In this document: one piece after another, positions 7,476 through 16,273 of the stretch
How positions within the stretch are numbered: position 1 is the first letter of the stretch
How the letters are laid out: every line of letters starts with the position of its first letter
Assembly: GCA_009668975.1 (NCBI GenBank)
Contig: SBEG01000005.1
Location: 144,921-208,920 of the forward strand
Origin: Deltaproteobacteria bacterium
Lineage (GTDB): Bacteria > Desulfobacterota > Desulfuromonadia > Geobacterales > Geobacteraceae
Direction of reading: 5' to 3'
DNA: 64,000 nt
The notes under the pieces: generated by a model
The model's input: only the letters and a program-made list of their open reading frames with translations
Told to the model about the DNA's origin: nothing
Databases searched by the model: none
Position numbers and translations under genes: made by a program

Positions 7476-8660
7476 TCATCTTACCTTCACTTGTCCGTTC
7501 ATGAGCATCGGGAGGAGCCAGTCGCGCAGGGAGGAGAGTTGCTGGTTTTCCTGTTCCAAGATATCCTGTCGTTCGAAGATGGACGCAATTGTTTTCGTAT
7601 AGGTATCGACAATTGTATCTTTTGGCAAACAGATCAATACGGTTTTCAACACGGCGCCGGACACTTCTTTGAAGGTTGACCCTGAAGCGTACTGAACAAT
7701 AGTTTTCATCGAATTTTTCAGCACGTAGTAGACAAAATGGGATGAATATCCTTTGTTGGGGATGATCGATTTGAACCCTTGGTTGGTGGTAACCGGAACA
7801 CGTGCAATCGCCATATAACCGATGGGAGCCCTGGAACTGAGCAAAACGGTCCCTTTGGGATACAACTTCAGCGATGCGCTTTTAATGCCAAGCTCCGTTA
7901 CACCCAGCTCACCCCTGCTGATGAATTTATTGCCGTTACTATTTGCCAGATCCTTTGGCGTAATCCACGGGGTGCCATCTTCCGAAAAGTTATTCGGATC
8001 TTCCGTGGATGGGGTACTACCGCCAACAATGTCGCCAAGGTCAGCCAGGGAGCCGCATTCCCACCCCTCCGGAATCTCCCGTTTCAGCTTCTTATTCCAG
8101 ACCATCTTCCCGCCGCTGGATTTGTAAGGTTTGCTGTTCTTGTCGGGGAAGTCGAACTGCACAAACCAGTAGTCGTACAACGTTTTTGCCGTGGCCTCTA
8201 GTTCGGCATTGATGCGGTTGTTGAGGTCGATTTTGGATTCCAATAAGAATAAAAAGTCTGCTATGGGCTTTTGAAAATCAGTATCGATATAAGGAACCAA
8301 CAACTCATGCAAATCGTTTCTGTTTACACCGGGCACTGTGCTTTTATCTGAAGTCTTCAAATTACCGAGACATTTCAAGAGGAAGAAGACGTACTTAGGA
8401 TAATTCCCTTTGAAGTCGGTAACATACAGCGCCGTATTGTGAGGCCAGTATTTGCCGTTGATATAGTACATTTCTCCAAGCGTACCGTATCGACCGGTGA
8501 CTAATCCTTCCCCCTCTGCCTTGTATTGATCATGGTATCCGGAAATTCCGGATGAGCTGACAATAGGATACGGACCCTCATTGCGGTTATAAGATGGGAG
8601 GTCGTAACCTCTCTTGAAATTTACAATGTCACCCAATCGTTTTCTGGCAGGTTTACTCAT
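7476..8660 (-). CDS. hsdS: type I restriction-modification specificity subunit HsdS
   Basis: The 394-residue protein sets the DNA sequence recognised by the type I complex. It has the usual two target-recognition domains separated by helical spacers: TRD1 (about residues 5-150, RLGDIVNFKRGYDLPSYNR), spacer (FLFLLESKIDLNNRINAELE), TRD2 (about 200-345, LGDIVGGSTPSTEDPNNF, WITPKDLAN) and a second spacer (ASIFERQDILEQENQQLSSL). The end, RDWLLPMLMNGQVKV, is typical of HsdS. The start overlaps the hsdM stop by 8 bp, indicating translational coupling. Two different TRDs predict a bipartite recognition sequence, which cannot be read from the protein alone. Confidence 0.95.
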   Translation of the reverse strand: MSKPARKRLGDIVNFKRGYDLPSYNRNEGPYPIVSSSGISGYHDQYKAEGEGLVTGRYGTLGEMYYINGKYWPHNTALYVTDFKGNYPKYVFFLLKCLGNLKTSDKSTVPGVNRNDLHELLVPYIDTDFQKPIADFLFLLESKIDLNNRINAELEATAKTLYDYWFVQFDFPDKNSKPYKSSGGKMVWNKKLKREIPEGWECGSLADLGDIVGGSTPSTEDPNNFSEDGTPWITPKDLANSNGNKFISRGELGVTELGIKSASLKLYPKGTVLLSSRAPIGYMAIARVPVTTNQGFKSIIPNKGYSSHFVYYVLKNSMKTIVQYASGSTFKEVSGAVLKTVLICLPKDTIVDTYTKTIASIFERQDILEQENQQLSSLRDWLLPMLMNGQVKVR

Positions 8661-10278
8661 ACTTCAACCCCGTCAGCTGCTTCTTTATCTCCTTTTCCAG
8701 TTCCTTGGACTCCCCGAAAAGCTGCTCAAGGTTTTTCTGGCAACCTGCCATCTTCGCCGCAAATTCCTTCTGCGTAATGTCGGTGTACTCAATCTTAACA
8801 TCGAAATACTGTCCGGCGCTTAGGGAGTAGTTCTTCTCCATGATCTGATCATAGGAGACCACCACGGTGAAATCCTCCACCGTCTTGTGGTCGTTGAAGG
8901 TTTCGATAATCAGCTTTTCCTCTTCCACCGACAGCAAGGTTTTCTGGTTTTTACCCTCCTTGACTGTGGTCCCCAGCTTTGAGGCGTCCATCAGGACAAT
9001 ATCACCCTTGGTATTGGCTTTATCCAGAAAGAGCACCGAAACGTTGGTGCCGGTGGTGGCGAAGATGTTGCTCGGCATGGAGACCACCCCCCGCAGCATC
9101 TTTTCTGTTACCAGCTTTTCCCGGATCTTCTTCTCGATGCCGCTCTGGGCGGTAATGAAGCCGGTGGGGACGACGATGGCGGCTTTACCCTTGGCAGACA
9201 AAGAAAACATGATGTGCTGGATAAAGAGCAGATAGATTGCCATCTTGTCTTTATCCTTATTGGGTATCTTGGGAATGCCGGCAAAAAAGCGGTTGTGGTT
9301 CTGCTTGGTGTCCAGGTCGTTGCGGAAGTCGCTGAAATCCAGCTTGAACGGCGGATTGGAGACGACGTAATCGAAGGACTTCAGCTTGTCGCCGGTCTTA
9401 TGGTATGGGGTCAGCAGGGTATTCCCCTGAATGATGTTCTGGATGGAATGGACCAGATTGTTCAGGATCAGGTTAAGCCGCAGCATGCTGGACGACTTTT
9501 GCGAGATATCCTGGGAGTAAATGGTGCAGCGGTCCTCGCCGATGGCGTGGGCAAGATTCATGAGCAGGGTACCGGAGCCGGCCGACGGGTCGTAACAGGT
9601 GACATTGCTCACCGGCTTGTCCACCAGGATTGCCGCCATGATCTTGGCCACGGCATGGGGGGTGTAGTATTCGGCGTATTTGCCGCCGCCGTCCTTGTTA
9701 TAGTCCTTGATCAGGTACTCGAAAATGGTGGAAAAAAAGTCAAACTTCTGGTCGAAGATCTTCTCGAAGCTGAAGTTCACCAACTGGTTGATGATGGCGC
9801 GGCAGAAGTTGTCCCGCTGGGAGCTGTCGGTGATGAAGTTGGACAGTTCGTCAAACAGAGTCACTTTGGCGCCGGTGCCGGTCTTTACCGAAAAGATGTC
9901 ATTGTTGAAGATGGCGATATCGCGCAGGGTGTCGTCAAACAGCTTGGCAAACTCTTCCTTGTTCTGCCGGTTGTGCAGACTGGAGATAAAGTGCTCTCTT
10001 TTCAGCTTGGCACTGTCTGCGTCTATCCGCATGAGCAGTAATTCGTATTGCTTGTCCGAATACGCGGCTATTTCCTGTTCCCAATTGGCGGCCTTTTTCA
10101 GTTTCGGCTCAAGCTCCTTCACCTCGAAGCCGAACTTGTCGTTCATGAATTTGTAGAGAAACACCTGGGTAATGATTTTGAATTCATTGCCATCGTTCCC
10201 CAAACCGTAGGACGCGCACACTCCCTTGAGGTTGTCGATCAGTTCCTTCGTTTTTGCCGTAAAATCCCTGGTTACCAC
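8653..10278 (-). CDS. hsdM: type I restriction-modification methyltransferase subunit HsdM
   Basis: The 541-residue N6-adenine methyltransferase subunit has an N-terminal helical domain (residues 1-150) and a catalytic domain with SAM motif DPSAGSGTLL near residue 232 and catalytic NPPF near 311. It methylates the host target and, with HsdS, guides HsdR. The start overlaps the 3' end of hsdR by 7 bp and the stop overlaps hsdS by 8 bp. Length and motifs are intact, so the subunit should be functional. The gene order R-M-S is one of the standard ones. Confidence 0.96.
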   Translation of the reverse strand: MVTRDFTAKTKELIDNLKGVCASYGLGNDGNEFKIITQVFLYKFMNDKFGFEVKELEPKLKKAANWEQEIAAYSDKQYELLLMRIDADSAKLKREHFISSLHNRQNKEEFAKLFDDTLRDIAIFNNDIFSVKTGTGAKVTLFDELSNFITDSSQRDNFCRAIINQLVNFSFEKIFDQKFDFFSTIFEYLIKDYNKDGGGKYAEYYTPHAVAKIMAAILVDKPVSNVTCYDPSAGSGTLLMNLAHAIGEDRCTIYSQDISQKSSSMLRLNLILNNLVHSIQNIIQGNTLLTPYHKTGDKLKSFDYVVSNPPFKLDFSDFRNDLDTKQNHNRFFAGIPKIPNKDKDKMAIYLLFIQHIMFSLSAKGKAAIVVPTGFITAQSGIEKKIREKLVTEKMLRGVVSMPSNIFATTGTNVSVLFLDKANTKGDIVLMDASKLGTTVKEGKNQKTLLSVEEEKLIIETFNDHKTVEDFTVVVSYDQIMEKNYSLSAGQYFDVKIEYTDITQKEFAAKMAGCQKNLEQLFGESKELEKEIKKQLTGLKYE

Positions 10279-13200
10279 GCAGATACTCCCTGATATTCGT
10301 TAATGTACTCCTGCGACACGCAGGCATTGATGTATCGGGCCGATTCCGGATCAAGCTTTATCTTTGCCTTGCTGAAGCCGCCAATGACCATCGGCATGAG
10401 CATACTGCCGAAATAGCCTTCGTTTTCCAGCAGCCGGGTATTGATCAGCACCTTGTCGTCTGTCTGTTTTTTTATGTCGAGCAAGGTGGCATGAATCGCG
10501 CTTTCCCGTTTCGAGATGGTTCCTTTTTCCAAGATCCTCTTATGGATGCGGGCATATTTGGCGTCGTTCACATACTTCGCCTTCAGCAGGTTGTTCCTGC
10601 GGTTCAACTCCGTCACCTTATCGAAGATCTGCTGCAATGAGCCAATATTCTGCTTCATCTCATCCTGGGAAATTTCGTCCAGATTCTTTTTGCCAAAGAG
10701 CCGTTTCAACTCTTCGTAGAGGGAGATAAACTCCGGGTCTTTGTGATCAAAGTTCCCCCCCAGCGCTTCCCTGGTCTTGCGGAGCATATCCTTCAACTGG
10801 TCAGCAATGACTAGTTCTTCTTCCGAGACTTTACGGAACACGAAGAGCACGTTTTCCAAAGCCACATTGAGCAGATTGGTTGTATCGACGCTGTTCTGCA
10901 CCGACTCTTTCAGGTTCAGCAGCTCCAGATGCCGGACGGTCTCGTTATAGAGCTGGTTCAACTTTTTAAAATCGGTATTTTCCAGCAGCTCGAAGTGGCC
11001 GAGAAGCCGGATGATGTTGTAGAGGTTGCGGGCATTCTCCAGGGCTTTTTTTATCTCCAACACCGTTTTCCGGTCTTCAATCCGGCTGATCTGTTGGGAG
11101 AATATTTCCGCGTTTTGCAGGTCATAGTGAAACAGCTTTTCCTTTATGTCGCTGATTTCTTCATCAATCTCTTCCTTGGTCTTGAACAGATTGGAATAGG
11201 TCTGCATTTCATCGCCCAGTTCCGCCTGCAACTCCTCGAAGTATGCCTTGTTGGTGGCGTCGAACTCCTTGCGGATGTCGGCAAAATCGACCACAAAACC
11301 GTAGCGGAATTTTTTGTAGGGGCGATTGACCCGGGTGAGAGTTTGCAGCAGGTTATGGTCTCTGATCAGCCGGCCAAGGTAGAGTTTCTTGAGCCGCTTC
11401 GCATCAAAGCCGGTCAGGAGCATGTTGTACACAAAGAGGAAATCGATCTTCCCGTCCTTGAAATCCTCCACCTCCTGTTTACGGTCATCCTTTGAGCCGA
11501 CATCATGCAGGATCAAAGATGCTGTCAAGCTTGTTTTCTGTTTTTTAAGGTATTCACCATAGGCGACAACCGGGTCGGCGACATTGAGATATTCCGTTGT
11601 AACTTCCTCAACCGTATTCTGCACGGGATTGTATTTCGCGATAAACACATCAAACAGCCTCCGGGCCTGCTCGGCGCTGTCGCAAACCACCATACCGCCT
11701 ATGGAATGGTCTCCCAGGCGGATTCTGCTGTTGATGAAATCCTGAATGATGTAGTCCAGCATCGGTTCGACGAATTTCTCGTGGGCAAAGATAACCCGCT
11801 TGTCCGCGTCCCCTTTGAGTATTTCGACATCTTTCAGCGCCTGTTCAAGCTGAATTTTGTAGTTGGTCTCGATCCCTTCCCGGATCAACCGCAGGGTATA
11901 GCCATCCGCAATGGAAGCGTTGTAATAATATTTGTGGATATAGTCGCCGAAGATGTCCCGTGAACGTCGGTCGGACAGAATCAGAGGGGTACCGGTTAAA
12001 CCGATGAGGATGGCGTCCCGGTCGGAATTGAACAAATTGGCCAGGAAACTGCCTGTCGGGTTATAGCTCCGGTGCACTTCATCGAGGAAATATACCCTTT
12101 GGATGTTGATGTCGTAATCCTTTGCCTGGAGCAGACCGGTATCATCTTTGAATTTCTGGATATTGACGACCGTAACCTCCCGTTTGCCTGACAGGTTGTG
12201 AATTGCCTGCCGCAACCGGAAATTTTTGAGCAACTCTTCCTTAGAATTTACCGTGTGTACCACCAAACCTCGGATGGCAAATTCCCGCTTGGCCTGATTC
12301 ATCAGGTCTATGCGGTCAACAATGAAATAGAATTTGGGAATAATTCCTCTTTGTTGGAAATAGTCGGTCAGATAGTGAATGTTGTAATAGGAAAGCGCCG
12401 TTTTTCCGCTCCCCTGGGTATGCCAGATGATCCCTTTCTTGATGCCGCTATCAAGCTTCTGCTGTATCGCCTTGGTGGCAAACAGTTGCGGATAACGCAT
12501 GATGTGTTTCTCAACACCGTTGGTTTCCTTCACGTAGGCAAAGCCGTACTGCAACAGCATCGCCAGTCGCTCTCGGCAAAACAGTGAAGTCATCAGCCTG
12601 TTTGTCGGGGCAGTGGGTTCTTTGTTGGTGATAAATTCCGGTGAGTGCTTGATTGCGGAAAGGTTATTGTCCTTCAGGACGAGGTTTTCCCTGTCGTCAT
12701 CTTCCGGCTCCAACAGCAATGACAAGTCTAACGCCTCTTCCTCGCGGAAACAGTTGAAATGTACGTCACCGTAAGACGTGGAAGAATAGAACGCTCCTTG
12801 AACTGGCTCTATCGATTCCTGGTCGTATTCCATGTTGTTGGAGAAGACCAGCAGTTGTGAAATATTGATGAACCTCCTGAACTTTTTGTTCCGGAAACGG
12901 GCGTGCACGCGATTTCGTTCTGCAAGAATACCTTCATGATTATTCGGTTTTTTCACTTCTATGAAGGCCAGCGGCATGCCGTTGACCAGCAGCGTGATAT
13001 CCGGTCTGAACTCGTCATCACCGTTTCTACAGGTCAGCTCTGTTGCCACATGAAAGCTGTTATTGCTGAAGTCGCTGAAGTCGATCAGCTTCACCCCCGA
13101 ACGGGCGGTGAGCATCCGGTAAAATGATTCACCCAGGTCTTCATTGTCCAGAGACAGGGAGATATCTTCCCGCAACCTCTTTATATCACTCACTTCCAGA

Positions 13201-13358
13201 TCCGGATTGATTCGCCTGATACTTTCGGAAAACAGGTCGGTGAAAATATTGGTGCTCTCATCACGAGCTGTTCCGGATAGCGACAAATAGTCGTACCCCA
13301 ATCGGCATAAATGCAGGATTGCCGGAATTTTCACTCTTGTATTTTCATTGAAGCTCAT
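10272..13358 (-). CDS. hsdR: type I restriction endonuclease subunit HsdR
   Basis: The 1028-residue motor and nuclease subunit carries, in order, a PD-(D/E)xK nuclease at about residues 117-138 (FRPDITLLVN...FIEVKK), a superfamily 2 ATPase with Walker A HTQGSGKT near 315 and DEVH box near 425, and motif VI-like RVNRPYKKFRYG near 670. The C-terminal helical part binds HsdM. It cleaves unmodified DNA after translocation. The length is normal for the family. It is the first gene of the R-M-S-SIR2 set and starts 52 bp after the end of qatD, so the Qat and Hsd systems are adjacent on one strand and could share transcription. Confidence 0.96.
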   Translation of the reverse strand: MSFNENTRVKIPAILHLCRLGYDYLSLSGTARDESTNIFTDLFSESIRRINPDLEVSDIKRLREDISLSLDNEDLGESFYRMLTARSGVKLIDFSDFSNNSFHVATELTCRNGDDEFRPDITLLVNGMPLAFIEVKKPNNHEGILAERNRVHARFRNKKFRRFINISQLLVFSNNMEYDQESIEPVQGAFYSSTSYGDVHFNCFREEEALDLSLLLEPEDDDRENLVLKDNNLSAIKHSPEFITNKEPTAPTNRLMTSLFCRERLAMLLQYGFAYVKETNGVEKHIMRYPQLFATKAIQQKLDSGIKKGIIWHTQGSGKTALSYYNIHYLTDYFQQRGIIPKFYFIVDRIDLMNQAKREFAIRGLVVHTVNSKEELLKNFRLRQAIHNLSGKREVTVVNIQKFKDDTGLLQAKDYDINIQRVYFLDEVHRSYNPTGSFLANLFNSDRDAILIGLTGTPLILSDRRSRDIFGDYIHKYYYNASIADGYTLRLIREGIETNYKIQLEQALKDVEILKGDADKRVIFAHEKFVEPMLDYIIQDFINSRIRLGDHSIGGMVVCDSAEQARRLFDVFIAKYNPVQNTVEEVTTEYLNVADPVVAYGEYLKKQKTSLTASLILHDVGSKDDRKQEVEDFKDGKIDFLFVYNMLLTGFDAKRLKKLYLGRLIRDHNLLQTLTRVNRPYKKFRYGFVVDFADIRKEFDATNKAYFEELQAELGDEMQTYSNLFKTKEEIDEEISDIKEKLFHYDLQNAEIFSQQISRIEDRKTVLEIKKALENARNLYNIIRLLGHFELLENTDFKKLNQLYNETVRHLELLNLKESVQNSVDTTNLLNVALENVLFVFRKVSEEELVIADQLKDMLRKTREALGGNFDHKDPEFISLYEELKRLFGKKNLDEISQDEMKQNIGSLQQIFDKVTELNRRNNLLKAKYVNDAKYARIHKRILEKGTISKRESAIHATLLDIKKQTDDKVLINTRLLENEGYFGSMLMPMVIGGFSKAKIKLDPESARYINACVSQEYINEYQGVSAW

Positions 13359-13410
13359 ATCTGGAATCCATTTTCTTTCCCCAGCTCGGCAAAATCCGGG
13401 ACAGACTTAG

Positions 13411-14133
13411 TTACCAAAGATGTCGCATGTTGCGGAAAAGCTGCTCGCGCACCTCATCTGCTGGTTTATCCCAAACCTCCGCTAATGCAATCGCCGCACG
13501 GTCGGTATCAGACGGAAGGGCTGCGCGCCCGTCTACTTGAGCAAACGGGCCGTCAGATTCAGTGAGAACTCGATCCTGTGGCATCTTCCCCACGAGTCCC
13601 CGTCCTTTCGTTCCGTTCAGCATCGAGAGGCAGACACTGAACCAGCACCCAAGCGCAACCGCCCGTTGTAACTCTCGGTAGTTGCCGGAAAACCAATGAA
13701 GAATCGGAACGCCCGCATCCGGTTGTGCCTCCAATGCATCGAGAACTTGGGTTGCAGCCCGTCGGCTGTGAATGGAGAGTATTCTTCCACCAGCGCGGGC
13801 GCAAGCTTCAAGAATTCTGGCGAACACCATTGTCTGGTCAGGCCAATAACGCCTAAATTCCGGCATACCATCCAAGCCAACCTCGCCAACATAGCGAGTT
13901 TTGGACAACAGATTTTCGAACAGTGGCAATTCGCCCTTACGCTCGTGGGCGATTTGTGGATGCAGGCCCAGTGCAGTCCAAATTCGATGCGAGTCGTGAC
14001 CGAGCCTTGACGATCCGGTCCATGCTGAAGGCGTGTTCGTAACGGAGAGAACATAGATATTCTGCGCAGCGCACTCGGCAGCAATAGAATACGGATCAGG
14101 GTAAAGGTCAAGATGGCAATGGAAGTCAATCAT
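13411..14133 (-). CDS. qatD: QatD, TatD-like metal-dependent nuclease of the Qat defence system
   Basis: The 240-residue TatD-family hydrolase opens with MIDFHCHLD (metal ligands H5 and H7), followed by GLHPQ, a GEVGLD glutamate near residue 94, SIHSRR, LHWFSG and TESDGPF. These are the metal-binding positions of the family. TatD proteins are 3'-5' DNA exonucleases; in the QatABCD anti-phage system this subunit was shown to be required. The ATG overlaps the qatC stop as ATGA. Its place as last gene after a KAP ATPase, an unknown protein and a QueC-like protein gives the Qat assignment; the family alone would not. Confidence 0.88.
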   Translation of the reverse strand: MIDFHCHLDLYPDPYSIAAECAAQNIYVLSVTNTPSAWTGSSRLGHDSHRIWTALGLHPQIAHERKGELPLFENLLSKTRYVGEVGLDGMPEFRRYWPDQTMVFARILEACARAGGRILSIHSRRAATQVLDALEAQPDAGVPILHWFSGNYRELQRAVALGCWFSVCLSMLNGTKGRGLVGKMPQDRVLTESDGPFAQVDGRAALPSDTDRAAIALAEVWDKPADEVREQLFRNMRHLW

Positions 14134-15404
14134 CTTACGCCATAAGCCAGGTGTAGTGCCTTTAATTCATCAAGTCCTTGCTGGACCATTGCCTTTAGCG
14201 TCGTTCGATTCTCAATCATTGGGTAGCTCAACGCCCCCCCCAGCCAAGAGTCCAAACCATCTGCGGCTACTGCAGCTAGCGCCATGGCGACAGATCGAAC
14301 ATCATCAAAGCCGGCATAGTCAGAGTCGTTCCTCCCAAGATCTTGGTAGACATATCCTGTTGTGTCCTGTTCGCCCCATGTCATGAATGCCGCACGTCGC
14401 ACCTGACATGGAACACAGCGGCCACATTGGCGATAGTTAAACCTTTGAAAGCGGCCGCAACTGGTTGACCGCACTGCCATTGCATTCAGAAGAGTTTGAT
14501 CAACGCAGTTCCTAAGCATCTCGCCCTTTGTCTTGTTGGCATATGGGTTTATAATCGACACCCTCAGATCGGCCGCCTCAAGCACGCGCTGAAGTCGCCC
14601 AAGAAATTCTGGATGGGCTGTTCGGGTACTCAGGCTTCCGAGCCTGCTACCAGTAAGCGGAGGGTTGATTCCGATGAAGCCGTTCTCGCAGACGTAAAGC
14701 GGCACAGCCTCACCATTATGGTAACTATGTAATGTTGTAGCAGCCAATACTCCATAGCAGATAAAGATCAGTGACCGTGCCCGTTGCGACGACTCATCAG
14801 CACCGGGCACACAAACATTGTGGTTGAGTTGGAGATGGTTGAGGCCACCGCCTATGCTGGCCGCAAACTCTAACTGCTTCTCAGCGTCCCCCCGAACCGT
14901 CTGGCTAATTGCGAACGGTCGCCTGCCTGTAGCTGTAAGATCGATCGCGCCTACTAAGCTGTCCAGTCCACCGGATATGAGTACAACACAATCCTCGTTA
15001 GGCCGTACCAGTTCACGTTGCGAAGGTAATAACAGTCCGCCAGTATGAAACTGCAAGCGCCAACGATCTGTAGTCAGAAAAGCGAGCGCTGCTTCCAACT
15101 CCGCGGCTTGATGGTTCCAAAAATCCGGGTCCCCTACAGCTACGTCCAATTCGAAATCACGCGTCCAGCCATCAGGGCTTTGGTTACGGAGGCCAGCAAA
15201 GTCAGCGGTTATCACAGCCAGGGCAAGTGACAGCATATCCCACGCCCGTGGTGCAGGGTCCAAATGACGACGCAGAATCTCATGTCTTGCCGCATCCCCA
15301 GCACTTGCTTCTCCCTCTGCTCGACGCTGCCCGTAGAGGATAACACGCTGCGCTTCATCTGCCCCACATAAATCAAACGTCTCAGGCCCACAGATTAGTC
15401 TCAT
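14130..15404 (-). CDS. qatC: QatC, QueC-like protein of the Qat defence system
   Basis: The 424-residue protein has a PP-loop ATP pyrophosphatase signature SGGLDS near residue 146 and a zinc-type cysteine cluster CGRFQRFNYRQCGRCVPCQ near 320-340, both typical of QueC (7-cyano-7-deazaguanine synthase). It is nearly twice as long as housekeeping QueC (about 230 aa), with an extra N-terminal 130 residues, as expected for QatC. Its chemistry in defence is unresolved; a deazaguanine-type or other nucleotide or peptide modification has been proposed. It overlaps qatB and qatD by 4 bp at each end. Confidence 0.88.
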   Translation of the reverse strand: MRLICGPETFDLCGADEAQRVILYGQRRAEGEASAGDAARHEILRRHLDPAPRAWDMLSLALAVITADFAGLRNQSPDGWTRDFELDVAVGDPDFWNHQAAELEAALAFLTTDRWRLQFHTGGLLLPSQRELVRPNEDCVVLISGGLDSLVGAIDLTATGRRPFAISQTVRGDAEKQLEFAASIGGGLNHLQLNHNVCVPGADESSQRARSLIFICYGVLAATTLHSYHNGEAVPLYVCENGFIGINPPLTGSRLGSLSTRTAHPEFLGRLQRVLEAADLRVSIINPYANKTKGEMLRNCVDQTLLNAMAVRSTSCGRFQRFNYRQCGRCVPCQVRRAAFMTWGEQDTTGYVYQDLGRNDSDYAGFDDVRSVAMALAAVAADGLDSWLGGALSYPMIENRTTLKAMVQQGLDELKALHLAYGVR

Positions 15405-16273
15405 TCTGTATACCCCTCAAAGACCAAGAATGTCTCGCGCAATGCATCTCTCACAACGCGGCTGATTCTGCCCGCACTCAAGCTCCTTCCTGCCTCCCTC
15501 AGCTTTCTGAATGAGGCGGAGACCGTCTCCTTCACATAGTCGCGCACCTGTTTCAGTCTGGACACAGCAGTTACGGCACTTGGTGCTTTTTCAATAATTG
15601 TCTTGCCAACATCGAGCTGATAACGATGAAAAACGTCTATTGCGGTAAACCTCTCTATAGCGAAGTTCCGCTGGTCATCTTCGAGGTTTAGGAGATCTGC
15701 TTCGGGGAACCGCGTCAGCACATCGGACAATGCTTCGCGGATCGAGGTGCGAGCTGCTTCAGCGTCCTGCGTCCCGTCGACCGGCCGCACAGCCTCAACG
15801 ACGGCATCCATTACCTCCTTCGCAGAACGTCCAGCCAAAAGTGCAGGGTCAAGAGGACTCCCCGGCACCGCGGGCTGACCAGACGCCGCTCTAGCAAGGG
15901 CATTTCCGAGCGCACCAGCTGTCGTTGCGGTGCCACCGAACCGAAGAGTCGTGGTGCCTGATCCGCCGTAGCCATTACGGACATAATGCCGAAGGCTACG
16001 GCGGAGTGCACGGCCGTCACCGGTGCGTGCGTAGTCTCCCGCGCAGGTTCGAGTACCTTGAAAACGAGCAGGGGGAGCAAGAGGTGCCTGGTGCTGCGCT
16101 GGAACTTCGGGCGGGGCATTGGAATCAGAACCCACTCCTTGATCGGTGGGTTCTGCATCGCCATTGGTAGGTGGCGCGCCGCTCGCAGTATCGCCTGCTG
16201 GTGGGGCTGGAGTCCACGGAGGCACCATCGGCACACCTGATTTGGGTCCTGCACTAGATTGTGACGTTCCCAT
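15401..16273 (-). CDS. qatB: QatB-like protein of the Qat defence system
   Basis: This 290-residue protein has no catalytic motif that I recognise. The first 75 or so residues are disordered and Pro/Ala/Gly-rich (VPMVPPWTPAPPAGD, PPEVPAQHQAPLAPPARF). The body is helical with a Gly-rich patch (RNGYGGSGTTTLRFGGTATT) and the C-terminus is Arg-rich. The assignment as QatB rests on position between a KAP ATPase and the QueC-like protein, and on size. Its ATG lies 20 bp inside qatA and it overlaps qatC as ATGA, so the four genes are tightly coupled. In other Qat loci this subunit may be the substrate of QatC; that is not visible here. Confidence 0.75.
   Translation of the reverse strand: MGTSQSSAGPKSGVPMVPPWTPAPPAGDTASGAPPTNGDAEPTDQGVGSDSNAPPEVPAQHQAPLAPPARFQGTRTCAGDYARTGDGRALRRSLRHYVRNGYGGSGTTTLRFGGTATTAGALGNALARAASGQPAVPGSPLDPALLAGRSAKEVMDAVVEAVRPVDGTQDAEAARTSIREALSDVLTRFPEADLLNLEDDQRNFAIERFTAIDVFHRYQLDVGKTIIEKAPSAVTAVSRLKQVRDYVKETVSASFRKLREAGRSLSAGRISRVVRDALRETFLVFEGYTE

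Noticed and set aside
9214..10041. Plus-strand frame of 275 codons
   Set aside because: It is antisense to hsdM across its catalytic domain, has no ribosome-binding site and no protein-like motifs.
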